Positions 1-10,088 of a DNA stretch of 21,148 nt are shown here, piece after piece (the first letter of the stretch is position 1; each line of letters opens with the position of its first letter). The translations under genes were made by a program, and so were the position numbers. The notes under the pieces are model-generated. The model did not search any database, was not told where the DNA came from, and saw only the letters and a list, made by a program, of their open reading frames with translations. The DNA is taken from assembly GCA_033557675.1 (NCBI GenBank), contig JAWQRM010000596.1:1-21148 (forward strand), read 5' to 3'. This DNA is from Coptodactyla brooksi (Eukaryota > Arthropoda > Insecta > Coleoptera > Scarabaeidae).

Positions 1-20
1 ATATATATATATATATATAC
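1..20. repeat. AT dinucleotide microsatellite at window edge
   Basis: A pure alternating AT tract at the very start of the window, probably longer outside it. Confidence 0.8.
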
Positions 21-83
21 TATATATTATAAAGAATAGGCTTTCACAGCAAAAAAAATGGCACATAAATAAGAAAGTAATTA

Positions 84-240
84 ACCCCAAGGGTTAAGGC
101 GTTTGGTTACATCTAGTGGACTGCTAACATCTAAAAACATCAACAAATAAGTCATCTCATTTTGAGGCAAAGGAGCTGAGGTGAAGGTGTTGTACAGACC
201 TTTCATGGACAGCCTGTATGTAAGTTAGGTGGGTTTGAAT
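84..240 (+). mobile_element. tRNA-Ser-like fragment, possible SINE or tRNA pseudogene
   Basis: The bases around 91-129 contain GGTTAAGGCGTT and GGACTGCTAA, which match the D-arm and anticodon arm of serine tRNAs, but 14 extra bases separate them. A B-box-like GTGGGTTTGAAT lies at 229-240, much farther from the A-box than in a working tRNA. There is no foldable acceptor stem, so this is not a functional tRNA gene. A degenerate tRNA-derived repeat is the likeliest reading. Confidence 0.4.
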
Positions 241-1466
241 AATTTTTATTCTAAGTTAAAATATTGGCAATCTGGCGATCTAGGGGGCCAGATAATTCTG
301 CCAGTCTTACTGATAATTCGATCGGGGAAAGAATTTCTAAGAAATTCTTTTACCTAAATCGAATTGTGAATATTGAATCAAAAAATGATTCAATGATGAA
401 ATCTCCACAAGTACCAGTCCAAACATTCAGGTTACCTTATTTATTATCTCTTAAATGAGAAATGATGAGAAATTTCATTGTCAGTTGGTTTCTTCACCAC
501 AAAATTATATTTGTTTGATACCGTTCTCAAGAAAAATTTCTTGCATAGTTCCCACTTCAAAGCAGCAGAATTTAATGCGCTCTCTTTCAGGTTGATCAGG
601 GTTCAAAAATTTGAATCATTTCAGTAATTGTCAATTCTATTCTATCTTCTATCTTCTCGGATTGCCTGTCTTCCTTCTTCTTTGATAATCACGCATTTGC
701 CAACGAGTACAAATAATATTTTATTAATCTCGGTGATTCATACAAACAAAGAAAAATTAATAAAGCTGTCACAGTAATAGCTGCGGAAATAAAACTCATA
801 ATTAAATAGACGTACTTTATATACCAGAACCCATAACTTTATAAAATATCTTTAAAAACTACAACGAAGTCTAAAAACTGCAAAAAAAAAACAAAGAACA
901 AATTTTTATAATCTTTCCGTGTGACGTACACAAAAAAAAATCTACAACTGCCCAAATCAACTATACAGATAACAACGTTATTCTCTTATTGCTCATTCTT
1001 TGGAAACTATCTGGGAATAATGCTAAATATCTACAAAAAACTGCTATGATTGCTAGTATGTATAAGGCACTAATTATTGCTATTTACCTTTAATTAATCA
1101 GCAACTAGAGACTATAAAAATATTGCAATATAAGGCACTTTTAGTTTGTAAAAACTCTCTGGTTTTACGTCAGCACCATTAATTGATTGATATACGTAAA
1201 ACTTTCTATAAATATATGTAACACTTAATTATCATTTATTGCGTTTAATTATCTAATAAAAATATTTTATTCTAGTTTTACTCGCCCATATACCAGTTCT
1301 AACTATATATCTTTTAAAAAATATCAACACTTTTTGTATAGTATACATTTACATATACGAGTATTACTATATATGTATATTTCTTCTTTCTATTTGTTTA
1401 GTGTTTTTTAGTATTAAGTGGTAACCCTTATTTAAAAAAAATATTGAAACAAAAAAAAACGTAATA
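241..1466. other. No gene recognised; includes the presumed 3' UTR region of exon 1
   Basis: AT-rich sequence with many stops in all frames. The single short plus-strand frame at 264-458 resembles no protein I know. The part from about 1230 to 1466 lies downstream of the exon 1 stop on the minus strand and holds AATAAA-type signals, so it is probably 3' UTR. Nothing else was recognised. Confidence 0.5.
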
Positions 1467-1813
1467 TTATGGAACCGTATGATGTTTACGGATGTGCACC
1501 CCTAGATTTCCCTTTTGTTTAGCTTTATAAGGACAATGAGGACATTGAAAGCTCGGTTCCTTGCCACCACATTCAACTTGTTCGTGTCTTCTCATTGTAG
1601 ATTTCCATCTGTACCTTTTACCGCAATGTCGACAGGCGAATTGGGATTCGCTACTATATCCAGGACGTACTGCTTGATCGTATTCCTCCTTCATCCTGCT
1701 CCTGGCTCTGCCGTTGTCTCTTTTCTTGTAGTCCTTGGCCAGGGGATTTCGCAGTAAAGATATCAATGTCTGGTTACCGTCGGGAGTAATGATTTGTTCC
1801 AGTTCCAAGAATT
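1467..1813 (-). CDS. lola: lola-type alternative 3'-terminal exon, C2HC + C2H2 zinc fingers (exon 1, most distal)
   Basis: This exon encodes the C-terminal DNA-binding end of one BTB zinc-finger isoform, a nuclear transcription factor. The exon start is set by the minus-strand acceptor ending TTTTCCAG just above 1813. Two bases (AA) then complete a codon, and the frame runs about 115 codons to TAA at 1467-1469. A charged linker (LELEQIITPDG..., then KKRDNGRARSRMKEEYDQ) precedes finger 1, C-RH-C-x12-H-EQVE-C (a C2HC finger), and finger 2, C-PH-C-x12-H-IRK-H, ending in TVP. The spacing of the two fingers, joined by ECGGKEPSFQC, is the hallmark of lola last exons. The linker is the longest of the seven exons here. 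Antisense AATAAA candidates lie at 1266-1271 and 1235-1240, about 200 bp past the stop. Any start codon inside the intron part of this frame should be ignored. I am confident of the family but not of which lola isoform it matches. Confidence 0.9.
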
Positions 1814-3296
1814 CTGGAAAATAAGATTGGTTAAAAAATAAAGCAAATAAAAAGAAGCCGGTTAAAAACAAGCGGGAAATTAAAAGTTAAAATGAACCCA
1901 AAGTGCGAAACGAACGTTAATCACATAAGCGTGAGAATGATAAATAGTATGTAAATAAATAAATGCAGATATAAAAGAAAAATAATTATAAAAATTAAAA
2001 CTTAATTAAAACTAAGGATAATAATAAATAATTTCTTATATACACAAGTCGGAAACTTAAAGGAAATTAAATATTAACTACGAAAATTGGTCCGCACAAA
2101 ATAAAAGAATAATTCATATTTTTATAGAAGTTTACCCTGAAAAGAAAAAGATAACATTAGTATTTTATAATAATATTTGGAAAAACACAACTTACCTTTT
2201 TTGTCTGAAATATGTTTGTATGTATAACACAATAATTGCCCTTTGAATGTGATTAAATAAACATAATATACTTTTATTAAAGATAATACATAATAAAATT
2301 GTATAAATATAAAAATAATCTAGTAAATGCTATAAACAACATATACAGGTGTCTCTAAGTTGCATGAACTTTTTACTTATAAATTTGAAATTATAGTTAG
2401 TGTACAGTCTGAAATAACTATGTGTGCTTCAAATTGTATACTCACGTATTACTATAAATGGGTTATTTCAGTCTTAAATTTTTATAGATGAAAATCGTTA
2501 AAATGATTGACAGTTATATTTTCAATTTAAAGACACCCGCACAAGTATATATTAAACTTAAATATCTGTTCACCAACAAGAATTACCATATATAAAGATC
2601 ACTATACAATAAAATATTAACAATTATGCAAAGTTAAAATAAAAAATATAAAACAACAACGTAACGTTATAGAATATATCAAAAGTTCCTTTTTTGTTAA
2701 TTTAAAAGTTTATTGATGTAAAAAGTATACACCGGTAATTTCAAGACATTGTCATTTTTACTCCGTATATCCGTGATATGGTCAGATTTCGTTTCTATAC
2801 GTATTTGCAATACTCCAGGAATCGAATAATAAAATAACCAATCATCTTAAATAAATCAAAATTAAATTGGCGCTTTAAGTAACAATAAAACCTAAAAGTT
2901 GTCCTAATTAACTAATTGGAATAAATACCTGTAATGTTTTGTCAATTGTTTAAAATAAAATAAAAATTAAAATAAAAAAATGTGCCACAACATTTTATAA
3001 ACGTACTTTAGCAAAGAAAATGTCTTTAGAAAATTGTTCCATTACATAAATTAATTAAATGAAGGGCAAATATAAATAAATACGATTAATTAACGTCTGT
3101 GCTACCAACCAAAAAATTTAAAGTTTTAAGTATGATGAAGTCAGATAATTGTCAATACTCTAACCAACCAGTAATAACAATTTTAATAATAATAACATTA
3201 ATGGCTTTAAAGTAAAGGAAAGCAACGTTTTTTGTAAATCTGAAAAATTAAAGGTTTATTTTAACATTTTTAATTTCCTCGTATAATTGACAATAG
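1814..3296. other. Intronic AT-rich stretch, no gene recognised apart from the MITE
   Basis: This stretch lies between lola-type exons 2 and 1 on the transcribed strand. No zinc-finger signature, acceptor with an open frame, or RNA gene was seen. Low-complexity A/T runs dominate, and the palindromic element at 2346-2539 is the only structured feature. Confidence 0.5.
2346..2539. mobile_element. Palindromic MITE, mariner-like ends
   Basis: The left end reads CAGGTGTCTCTAAGTTG. The right end reads CAATTTAAAGACACCCG, its imperfect reverse complement. The similarity continues inward: GTCTGAAATAACTAT on the left pairs with GGGTTATTTCAGTC on the right, so the ~194-bp unit is nearly palindromic. 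TA sits next to the left end, as in Tc1/mariner insertions, but the right flank is worn. It has no coding capacity. Confidence 0.65.
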
Positions 3297-3336
3297 TATA
3301 TACTTCTACAATCGACAGTGATTGTAGAAGTATATA
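3297..3336. repeat. Perfect 17-bp inverted repeat with 6-base loop
   Basis: The arm TATATACTTCTACAATC (3297-3313) is the exact reverse complement of 3320-3336, with the loop GACAGT between. No mismatch is present, which is unusual among the worn repeats nearby. It forms the same hairpin on either strand. It could be a young palindromic insertion or a structured RNA in the intron. It is shorter than a normal microRNA precursor. Confidence 0.8.
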
Positions 3337-3349
3337 GAAGAATAAACAA

Positions 3350-3525
3350 ATATGTGGAACATCCAATTTGAATGCGATCTGAATAAAAGTTTTTGTAAAT
3401 TATGCACTGTTTTCGATAATTCGAGTAACCAACAACATACTTGCTATAACAAAATCACTTGCCTTATATCTCGAGATGTGATGAAATTAATAGTTTTTTT
3501 TATATCACCCTGTATATTTCTGATT
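3350..3525. mobile_element. Transposon end remnant ending CACCCTGTATA
   Basis: The stretch ends with TATATCACCCTGTATATTTC, the reverse complement of the TACAGGGTG-type terminus common at the ends of insect DNA transposons. Just before it, CTCGAGATGTGATGAAATTAATAG followed by a T-run is in the style of insect repeat ends I have seen. No opposite terminus or transposase was found, so only one end is called. The short plus-strand frame across it (3352-3564) is probably incidental. Confidence 0.4.
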
Positions 3526-4019
3526 TTTTTGATAGATATTTTCGTAGCGATTCCAATTATATGAGTATGCAATTTGTGATTTTAGAAATATTTGACAAAT
3601 TAGCAAAATACAAATAATTATGAAATTATTAATATCTCAATATTTATCATTAATAATAATACTGGTAAAATATGTTACTTTTAGATTATTTATGTTCATA
3701 TCTGTTATGTCCCAAGTTAAAGTCTCCAAACCAGTTAAGGTGTTTTATATCCAGGTAAAAAAGATTCGTTTGTACAAACTAAAAAGTAACAAGTTAACAA
3801 AAACTTTTATCTGGGTTATTTTTAAGTCGATGTTTACTTTTAAATTTTGACTTTTAAGCGTACAAATGCAACCTTCCAAGTTTAAAAGTTGATCCAAAGG
3901 TAAAAATAGCAAATAATTTATACATTATTTTTTAATTATTGTTTAATTTATAATTTCTAAAAAAATATTTCCTTTCTTGAACAGAAATTGACAGAAGTAA
4001 ATTTGCAAACAAGGCATTA

Positions 4020-4845
4020 TTCAAACATTCGCCTTTCAAATATTTTTGTTTTCAAACTAGTAGTAAAGGATAATTATTATTACTAATTTTATTGAATATA
4101 GGTTAAGTAATTAATTACTTCTTGTTATTCAAGAGAATAATTCACCTCTGAGCAGGGTTTGAACATGCGTCCTCTGCTTTCTTGGTTAATAAAAAGTAAT
4201 CCGTGACTTAATTTCATGAATATATGTTGTTTTGAAGTTCAGTTTATACAAACATTGGAATTAATTTATTTCCTAATTTAATTTTAAAATTCAACAGTAT
4301 GTGTGAAAATATATATTCTGCATCCCCCTTGAAAATGCTTAAATTTATAAGAGAATTGTATCTTTATTTAGTTTATCAACTATAAACTAAAAAGTGTTTA
4401 TACAATTTAAAGGTATTAAATTCAAAAGAAGCAAATTTTTTTAACTAGGGTAAACAAGTTCTATTTGTTAGAGTTTACTAGTAAACACTAGTAAACTACT
4501 CCAGTAAATACTGCAGTACAAAACAAGTCAGTAATAGGGTATGTAGAGTCTGCTAATAAAAAAAATAGTCAAAGTATCATACGAACAAGAAAACTAGTCC
4601 CAACTGAAAATTATTAGTTAAATGTCAATTTTGAATTTTTTTCAAAGCATTGAAAGAAAAACTGCCGAAGAAACCAAAGCAAAGCATTCAAATATTTTTG
4701 CTTGGAAATTGTATTAGGAAAAAATGTCATTATCACTAACTTTATTGAATAAGGTTTTGTTTTGAAACTCAATTCGTATAAATGCTGTAATCAATTTGTT
4801 TTGCTTAAAATTTAACAGTATGTGTATGAAAAGTGTGTAAGAAAT
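4020..4845 (+). repeat. Diverged direct repeat, copies ~4022-4310 and ~4680-4840
   Basis: The two copies share, in order, a cattc...aaatatttttg block, a tttattgaata block, a ttttgaa...ttca block and aaaattcaacagtatgtgtg (aaaatttaacagtatgtgta in copy 2). Copy 1 is about 125 bp longer, and that excess corresponds to the SINE-like insertion at 4103-4217. Indels are frequent, so this is an old duplication. Confidence 0.55.
4094..4226 (-). mobile_element. SINE-like insertion with B-box and 9-bp target duplication
   Basis: The insertion is absent from the second copy of the local direct repeat and is flanked by GAATATAGG (4094-4102) and GAATATATG (4218-4226), an 8-of-9 match. On the minus strand, 4168-4155 reads GCATGTTCAAACCC, followed by TGC. 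This is a tRNA T-arm-like stem-loop with a B-box core (GTTCAAACC). No convincing A-box was found, so it may be a truncated tRNA-derived SINE. Confidence 0.5.
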
Positions 4846-7281
4846 ATTACATCTAATAAGATATTTTGCAGCCTCGTGGACATATGCTCCATTTCTTTAA
4901 AAACTTAGCCAATGTTTAGTTAGCCGTATTAATAAAAGCATTATTTTTCTTCGTATCGTTGTCTTAACTATTTTTATGTATGTATTATTAATATAGAGAA
5001 AATAAAAGTACCTGAATTATAATGAAACAAGATCGAATATTTCTAAGTTCAAGTATGAATATCGGCTGTAAAGGAGTCCTGTTTGGCACTTTGTATTTAT
5101 CAGAGGGTCTTTATTGCCAGTAGCTCAAGTTATAAACTCATTTTCAAATGGAGAGACTTACATTTTGTATACGATACGTGAGCGTCCATATGCAAAGTAT
5201 ATCCATAAATATGACATGCGTACAAAAATCAATATTTCGCTCAAGTTTCCTGAGCCAAAGTTTATTATTTATATGCATATTCTTTGCACAGGCATTGACG
5301 AATATATACTCTATGGTTTTTAACAGGAAATAAACATTAGTGTGACATCAAACTAATCTTTGAATTTATGATGACAGATTAATTAGTCTATTATGTCTGT
5401 TTATTTTATACTCAAAAATAAAATCTATAAACACAAACCTAAATATTTACTGGGTTTGGCAATTAGAGACCATCGAGACAATACGAAAATAAAATACCAG
5501 AACAGACGAAAAACATCATACCTATAAAATAATGAACATTTTCTAAATAAAGTTTAGAAAATTTTATATAAAGTAATTTTAATACAAAATTTCTATTATA
5601 GATAATATTCGTTTTTATATAAATACATTTTTTTTGTTAAATGTCAAATTGACATTTTATGAATAATTTTACGTAAAGGCAGCATTTTTGTCCATAGCAT
5701 ACTGTGAATAACTTTGCAGACTAAATATTACACTAAAAAAGAAATCATTTTCTGAATATCTTAGAGAGGAAGTAAAAGTACTCTTTTATTTTGACCAAGA
5801 TGCATAGTATAATTTTTGTTTTTTAATTAATTACGAAATTAATATAGCATGTAGATAGACAATTATATAGTGATAACTTTATTTAATTGTAATCAACTCA
5901 AATAATGGAGATCATTGCACGATGCAAAACTCATCATTTTACGTGATTTCAAAATTAAAAAACACAGTTTATAGAAAATTAATTAATTATAGAACATTAA
6001 CTCTGTCCATTACTAACGGCATTAATACTCTCTTCCACATTATTAAGTTGAAAAATATTGATGTATTCCAATTGTAAACCACTACTATAAAAAAATAAAA
6101 AAGAAATAAATGTAAATAATATTCCTTTTATCTTATTTTAAAACAACTATTGCACAATTTAAATTTAAATATTTAAATTTTCAAATATAAGTTGACTTAT
6201 AAAAAAGTTACATTTCTAATAACTGGCAACTATTTTAAAAATAAAATCTATTATTTTCTCGTTATATATTGTACAATAAATCAATTTTAGAGCATGTACA
6301 ATGTGCATAAAACAGTAGAGAGTGGTCCAAATTACTAGCAACAGATAGGAAAGGCTAGTTTATTACAAATTATTCTTTGACTACATGACGATTTATAAAT
6401 ATACATTAAATATATTTTTTGTAATTATTATTATATGGAACACCTGTAATTATCCGTTGTATAATAAGAAATTAATAATGATATGTGTTATTATATTATA
6501 ATGATATTTATTACTCCTCCGTCCGGAAATAGAATCGTTGTCTAATAATATAATTAATTTACCAATTAAAGTCTAAGGGTATTAAGGTTGTAATTATGCG
6601 ACAAGGATAATAATTAATATAAATCCAATAAAATAAATTTTTTGTTTTTTTTATAAATAGCAGTTTTATGAAAATTTCTATTTAATATATCTCTTCCTAA
6701 AAAATGTCTCCTCTATGGCACCATCAACTTAAACCACTCACACTGTAACATTTGCACTGTACATAGGAAAGGAAGAAAAATAATTTTGCATATTCATCAA
6801 CTGTTTAAATTTAATTCACGTGTTATCTAAAGTTCAAAAAATAATGATAATAACGTAAACGACAGCTCTTCTACTCAACATTGTACCCTATGTAAAATTT
6901 AAATGAGGTTTGTACTAAAAAAGGTTCTTAAAAAATAGCATAATTACGTAAAAAATATTGTTAAAAGCAAATATCTGTGTATACTAATACAAACTTAATT
7001 CGATACTATTAACACCATCCCCAAAATTATCAAAAAAAAAATGATAAGAAAAAAGTCTTGCTTGATTTGACGGAATCACTCCAGAAATTCCTGAACACAC
7101 AACAAATACTACTTATGTCGGAGAACACATTGCACTGATTTTAAAGCACATTGCAGTTTCTTCTAAAAATAAAAATTAGAATGTCATAATTCTTATAACA
7201 CAATAATTAATAATAAACGTATCAATTCGTTTTTAATATGTTTGAAACACTTAGATAGAGTCATTAAAAAATAGTTAGTAT
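4846..7281. other. AT-rich stretch without a recognised gene
   Basis: No zinc-finger exon, RNA gene or transposase was seen. The plus-strand frames at 5114-5333 overlap one another in different frames and show no recognisable motif. At about 6434 a GGAACACCTGTA motif recurs near 9320 and 10503, and may mark the end of a shared repeat. The part just below 7282 is the likely 3' UTR of exon 2. Confidence 0.45.
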
Positions 7282-7517
7282 TTAAAATTCATAATTCCTC
7301 TTGCTACCCCCCAACATATCAGCAAATTCGGCTCTCTTATCTTTGTGCCTTGCTGTCAGGTGCATAATGAAGTGTATCTTTTGTTTTCCTTTGTACTGAC
7401 AATAGGCGCACTTGAATTGCGGTTCTTTGCCACATTCCCATCTGATGTGATTGTAGAGTGATGTTTTTCTCTTATAAACGCGTTTGCACACGTTACAAGG
7501 AAAATTTTCTTCAGTTT
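7282..7517 (-). CDS. lola: lola-type alternative 3'-terminal exon, C2HC + C2H2 zinc fingers (exon 2)
   Basis: The acceptor is TGTTTCAG, read on the minus strand, directly above 7517. The exon begins with AA finishing a split codon, then reads T-E-E-N-F-P-C. Finger 1 is C-NV-C-x12-H-IRWE-C with the core YKRKTSLYNH. Finger 2 is C-AY-C-x12-H-LTAR-H. A basic tail ends GGSKRNYEF before the stop. There is no methionine at the exon start, as expected for a terminal exon spliced to an upstream BTB part. The exon is a paralogue of the one at 8474-8715: 41 of 53 residues agree from FPC to the last finger histidine. It lies about 290 bp beyond the stop of exon 3, with which it forms a two-exon module repeated further upstream. 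Confidence 0.9.
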
Positions 7518-7804
7518 CTGAAACACAAGAATTTATTTGCGTTATGTTAAAACCACCATACAGGACTTACAGGAGATTAATTTAAAAAAATGTATATACA
7601 CAGAATAATAAATAATTTAATATTTACATCAGTACGTTTCTTTTTTGGTAAATAAACCCTTCATTTGTAAATAAATATTTTATTTCTTGATTTTATCACA
7701 ATCATTCTTTGTCTTGCTATTTACAACGTGGGTATGGAACTCATAAATAAACACTAGATACTAAACCATAAATACTTAAAGCTCTACTCTTAGCATTTTC
7801 TGCA

Positions 7805-8004
7805 TTACTTCCTCATGCACGATATGAAGTGAGCTTTCAAATGCGAATTGTGCTTGAAGGCTCTGTGACATTTTCTGCAGATAAACTTCCGCTCGACTCC
7901 ACATTCATATCTGACATGTCTGCGAAGATCTTTAATATGTTTGTAAGATGACGAACATCTCACGCAACCAAATTTGTTGTCTTCGCATATCCTATACTCC
8001 ATAC
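7805..8004 (-). CDS. lola: lola-type alternative 3'-terminal exon, C2HC + C2HC zinc fingers (exon 3)
   Basis: The minus-strand acceptor TTATTTGTAG ends just above 8004. The exon opens with GT (second and third codon bases), then MEYRICEDNKFGC. Finger 1 is C-VR-C-x12-H-VRYE-C. Finger 2 is C-RK-C-x12-H-FIS-C, so its last metal ligand is a cysteine three residues after the histidine, and the protein stops four residues later (MRK). An in-frame ATG near the exon start is probably internal to the spliced protein. About 60% of residues match the exon at 8899-9113. A candidate polyadenylation signal (AATAAA on the minus strand, 7679-7684) lies about 120 bp past the stop and before the exon 2 acceptor, so this exon could end its own transcript. 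Confidence 0.88.
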
Positions 8005-8473
8005 CTACAAATAAAGAGTGTAAAATGCTTTTAGACATCACAGTAAGAACGAAAATGCCTACTTTGTTCGTTGGAATATAAATCAAATGTTAATGTCATT
8101 TGTGGTATATTTTTTTTATTTGTCTACATTATACATTATATAAAATTTTTACAACACAAAACTATTCAAGAATAATGTTCTATAATAAAACAATATACAA
8201 TAAATAACCTAAAATGGAATGCATAGGAAACACATTTATAACAAAAAAAGAACTTAGCTATTATAACTCATAACTTAATATTGCTTCTATTCAATACATC
8301 GTGTAATAGACAACTTCAAGAAATGTTGGCTATGAAATATATGTTTTTATAATGAAAATAACAACAAAGCAAAGCTAATCATAAAATAAATGTAGTATAA
8401 TTTGTCTGGTTCTCGAGAGTATTTCTGGTGTAACTGAATACTTCTTCATTGCATTTTCACCTGAAAGCTCTTA
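8005..8473. other. Spacer between exons 4 and 3
   Basis: This holds the likely 3' UTR of exon 4, the antisense AATAAA at 8115-8120, and the polypyrimidine tract and acceptor of exon 3 near 8005. No other coding sequence was seen. Confidence 0.5.
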
Positions 8474-8715
8474 TTAGGATTGATTGTAGCTAGTAGAATT
8501 ATTCATTAAGATTCCGATGTTAGACGAAATGTAGTTATGTCTCGAAGACAGGTGCCTCAAAAAGTGAATTTTCTGTTTACCTTGGTAAGGACAGTAACTG
8601 CACTTGAATTGAGGTTCTTTACCACACTCCCACTTGATATGGTTGTAGAGGGAATTTTTCCTTTTGTACACTCTATTGCATGCTTTGCATGGAAAAGATG
8701 TTTGCGGAACTAAAT
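8474..8715 (-). CDS. lola: lola-type alternative 3'-terminal exon, C2HC + C2H2 zinc fingers (exon 4)
   Basis: The acceptor ATATTTCAG ends above 8715. The exon begins AT, then L-V-P-Q-T-S-F-P-C. Finger 1 is C-KA-C-x12-H-IKWE-C with YKRKNSLYNH. Finger 2 is C-SY-C-x12-H-LSSR-H, followed by a serine- and asparagine-rich tail ending STSYNQS and TAA at 8474-8476. It is the paralogue of exon 2, and its 5' half was copied again into the pseudo-exon at 9860-9933. Only about 180 bp separate it from the stop of exon 5 upstream, so the two exons sit very tightly. An antisense AATAAA (8115-8120) is the nearest clear polyadenylation candidate downstream. Confidence 0.9.
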
Positions 8716-8898
8716 CTGAAATATAAAAATTATATTAAGGTTGTTCACACTTTTTACGACACACTTTTAATATTAACCACAAAAGGGGATTATAAAATAG
8801 TTTCAATGACAATTGATATTTTTGAATGTTTCAAATAGACAATTAAATTTTATTCTCAATTAACTACTTCACAAAATGATCAATCGCGTAATTACAAT

Positions 8899-9113
8899 TT
8901 ATTTTTTTACGCACGACAAAAGGTGACCTTTTAAATGAACTTTCTGCTTGAAAGCCTTCTTGCACTTCGCGCAAGAAAATTTCCTGGCCACACCACATTC
9001 ATATCTAACATGTCTCCTCAGGTCTCTCAGATATTTATATGAGAGTGGACATTTCAAACAACCAAAGTGCTTGTAACCATCGCATGCTCTGTAGTCCATG
9101 TCATGGTGGAGCC
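8899..9113 (-). CDS. lola: lola-type alternative 3'-terminal exon, C2HC + C2HC zinc fingers (exon 5)
   Basis: The acceptor ATTATTTATAG ends above 9113. The exon begins GG, then LHHDMDYRACDGYKHFGC. Finger 1 is C-LK-C-x12-H-VRYE-C. Finger 2 is C-AK-C-x12-H-LLS-C, and the protein ends VKK. The ATG inside LHHDM is an internal codon. It is the closest relative of exon 6 (57 of 70 residues identical, all eight metal ligands kept). The stop codon at 8899-8901 lies inside an AATAAA hexamer read on the minus strand (8898-8903), the same arrangement as in exon 6. Confidence 0.9.
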
Positions 9114-9318
9114 CTATAAATAATCAGTGTATGAACAGTAGTGAAAATAGTACATATGATTACTATTATTAACAATCATTGTATATAATAAATAATAATA
9201 AGCGGTTCTTTACCTGGCGATAGTTGGAAAATATTAACCTAATCTTCATGCTTTCTTAATAGAAATATTTTGCTTTATTCAAGATGTTCAGATAAAATAG
9301 TAGCAGAATATTTTTGTA

Positions 9319-9480
9319 TATGGAACACCCATGTCAGGTACTCTAACCACCTGAGCCACACGAGAGTCTCTCCTACTCTTCAGAAAATTATCTTCTTGTT
9401 TTTCCAAGTAGAAAAACCCGAACAACTGGATACCACCACTGGTTTCGCTTACCCTGTATATCCTATCATGTTTCCTTATA
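9319..9480 (-). mobile_element. tRNA-like repeat, copy 1 (in duplication unit A)
   Basis: On the minus strand, 9358-9347 reads TGGCTCAGGTGG, a good pol III A-box, followed by TTAGAGTACCTG as in a tRNA D-arm. The 5' side shares TCTGAAGAGTAGGAGAGAC with copies 2 and 3. The plus-strand left edge reads GGAACACCC. The B-box side is poor in this copy. Long open frames on both strands here come from the repeat, not from a gene. Confidence 0.5.
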
Positions 9481-9859
9481 AGCCATGAACAGTGCAAAGC
9501 AGTACATAAGTAAAATTCAAATGAATTTGTTGTCTTTTTGTGCATGCTTCGTCTAGATATGAAATAAGTGATTTATTTATTGAAAATAAATAGATCAGAA
9601 TTTGTCATAAAATCATCGCCAGTACATAAGAACTGAGTGGTATTGAATCAGAATATTTTTTGTCGATTTCTTAATGTAGCTGTTTTATACAGATAAGTTT
9701 ATTTGCAGTAACAAGAGATCGATAACTAAAATGTATTTTATATTTATAAAAATATTGTTTGTCAAAGAGACAACTTCTAATCAATTAATGCTTAACTGGA
9801 CGTAATAATCTAAAACACTTAAAAATAATTTCTTTTTTTATTTTGATCTAATCTCTAAT

Positions 9860-9933
9860 CTATTTAAGTGAATTTTTCCTTTTGTACAGTTTATTGCATA
9901 CTTTACAAAGAAAAGATGTTTGCGATACTAAAT
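9860..9933 (-). pseudogene. Truncated lola-type pseudo-exon, duplicate of the first third of exon 4
   Basis: The minus strand here repeats the acceptor and 5' part of exon 4: ATATTTCAG, then AT finishing a codon, then L-V-S-Q-T-S-F-L-C-K-V-C and the YKRKNSL core. The match stops two codons later, at LK followed by TAG (9860-9862), where exon 4 continues YNH. The histidine and last cysteine of finger 1 and all of finger 2 are missing, so no finger could fold. The break is the left edge of the duplicated unit carrying exon 6. The acceptor and the phase are intact. If spliced, it would give an isoform ending about 24 residues after the junction. Confidence 0.8.
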
Positions 9934-10088
9934 CTGAAATATAAAAACTATACTAAGGTATCCACACAATATAGACTATGATATATTTTCAATAACAATT
10001 GATATTGTTGAGTGCCTTATGTAGACAATTAAGTTTCATTCTTAGTGAACTAATAATCACAACAATACAGAATAGCAACACAGACAAT

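Noticed and set aside
84..130. Functional serine tRNA gene
   Set aside because: Fourteen extra bases split the D-arm and anticodon arm, and the B-box is far too distant for a working tRNA.
1515..1757. Plus-strand open frame opposite exon 1
   Set aside because: It is the antisense shadow of the zinc-finger exon and has no motif of its own.
3352..3850. Hydrophobic plus-strand frames
   Set aside because: Ile/Phe/Leu-rich translation is typical of T-rich DNA, and the first frame overlaps a transposon end.
5114..5333. Two overlapping plus-strand frames
   Set aside because: They lie in different frames of the same AT-rich DNA with no motif, splice context or repeat support.
9270..9545. Overlapping plus and minus frames near 9.3-9.5 kb
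   Set aside because: Both lie in the tRNA-like repeat, and related frames recur at 10.46-10.71 kb because the sequence is duplicated.
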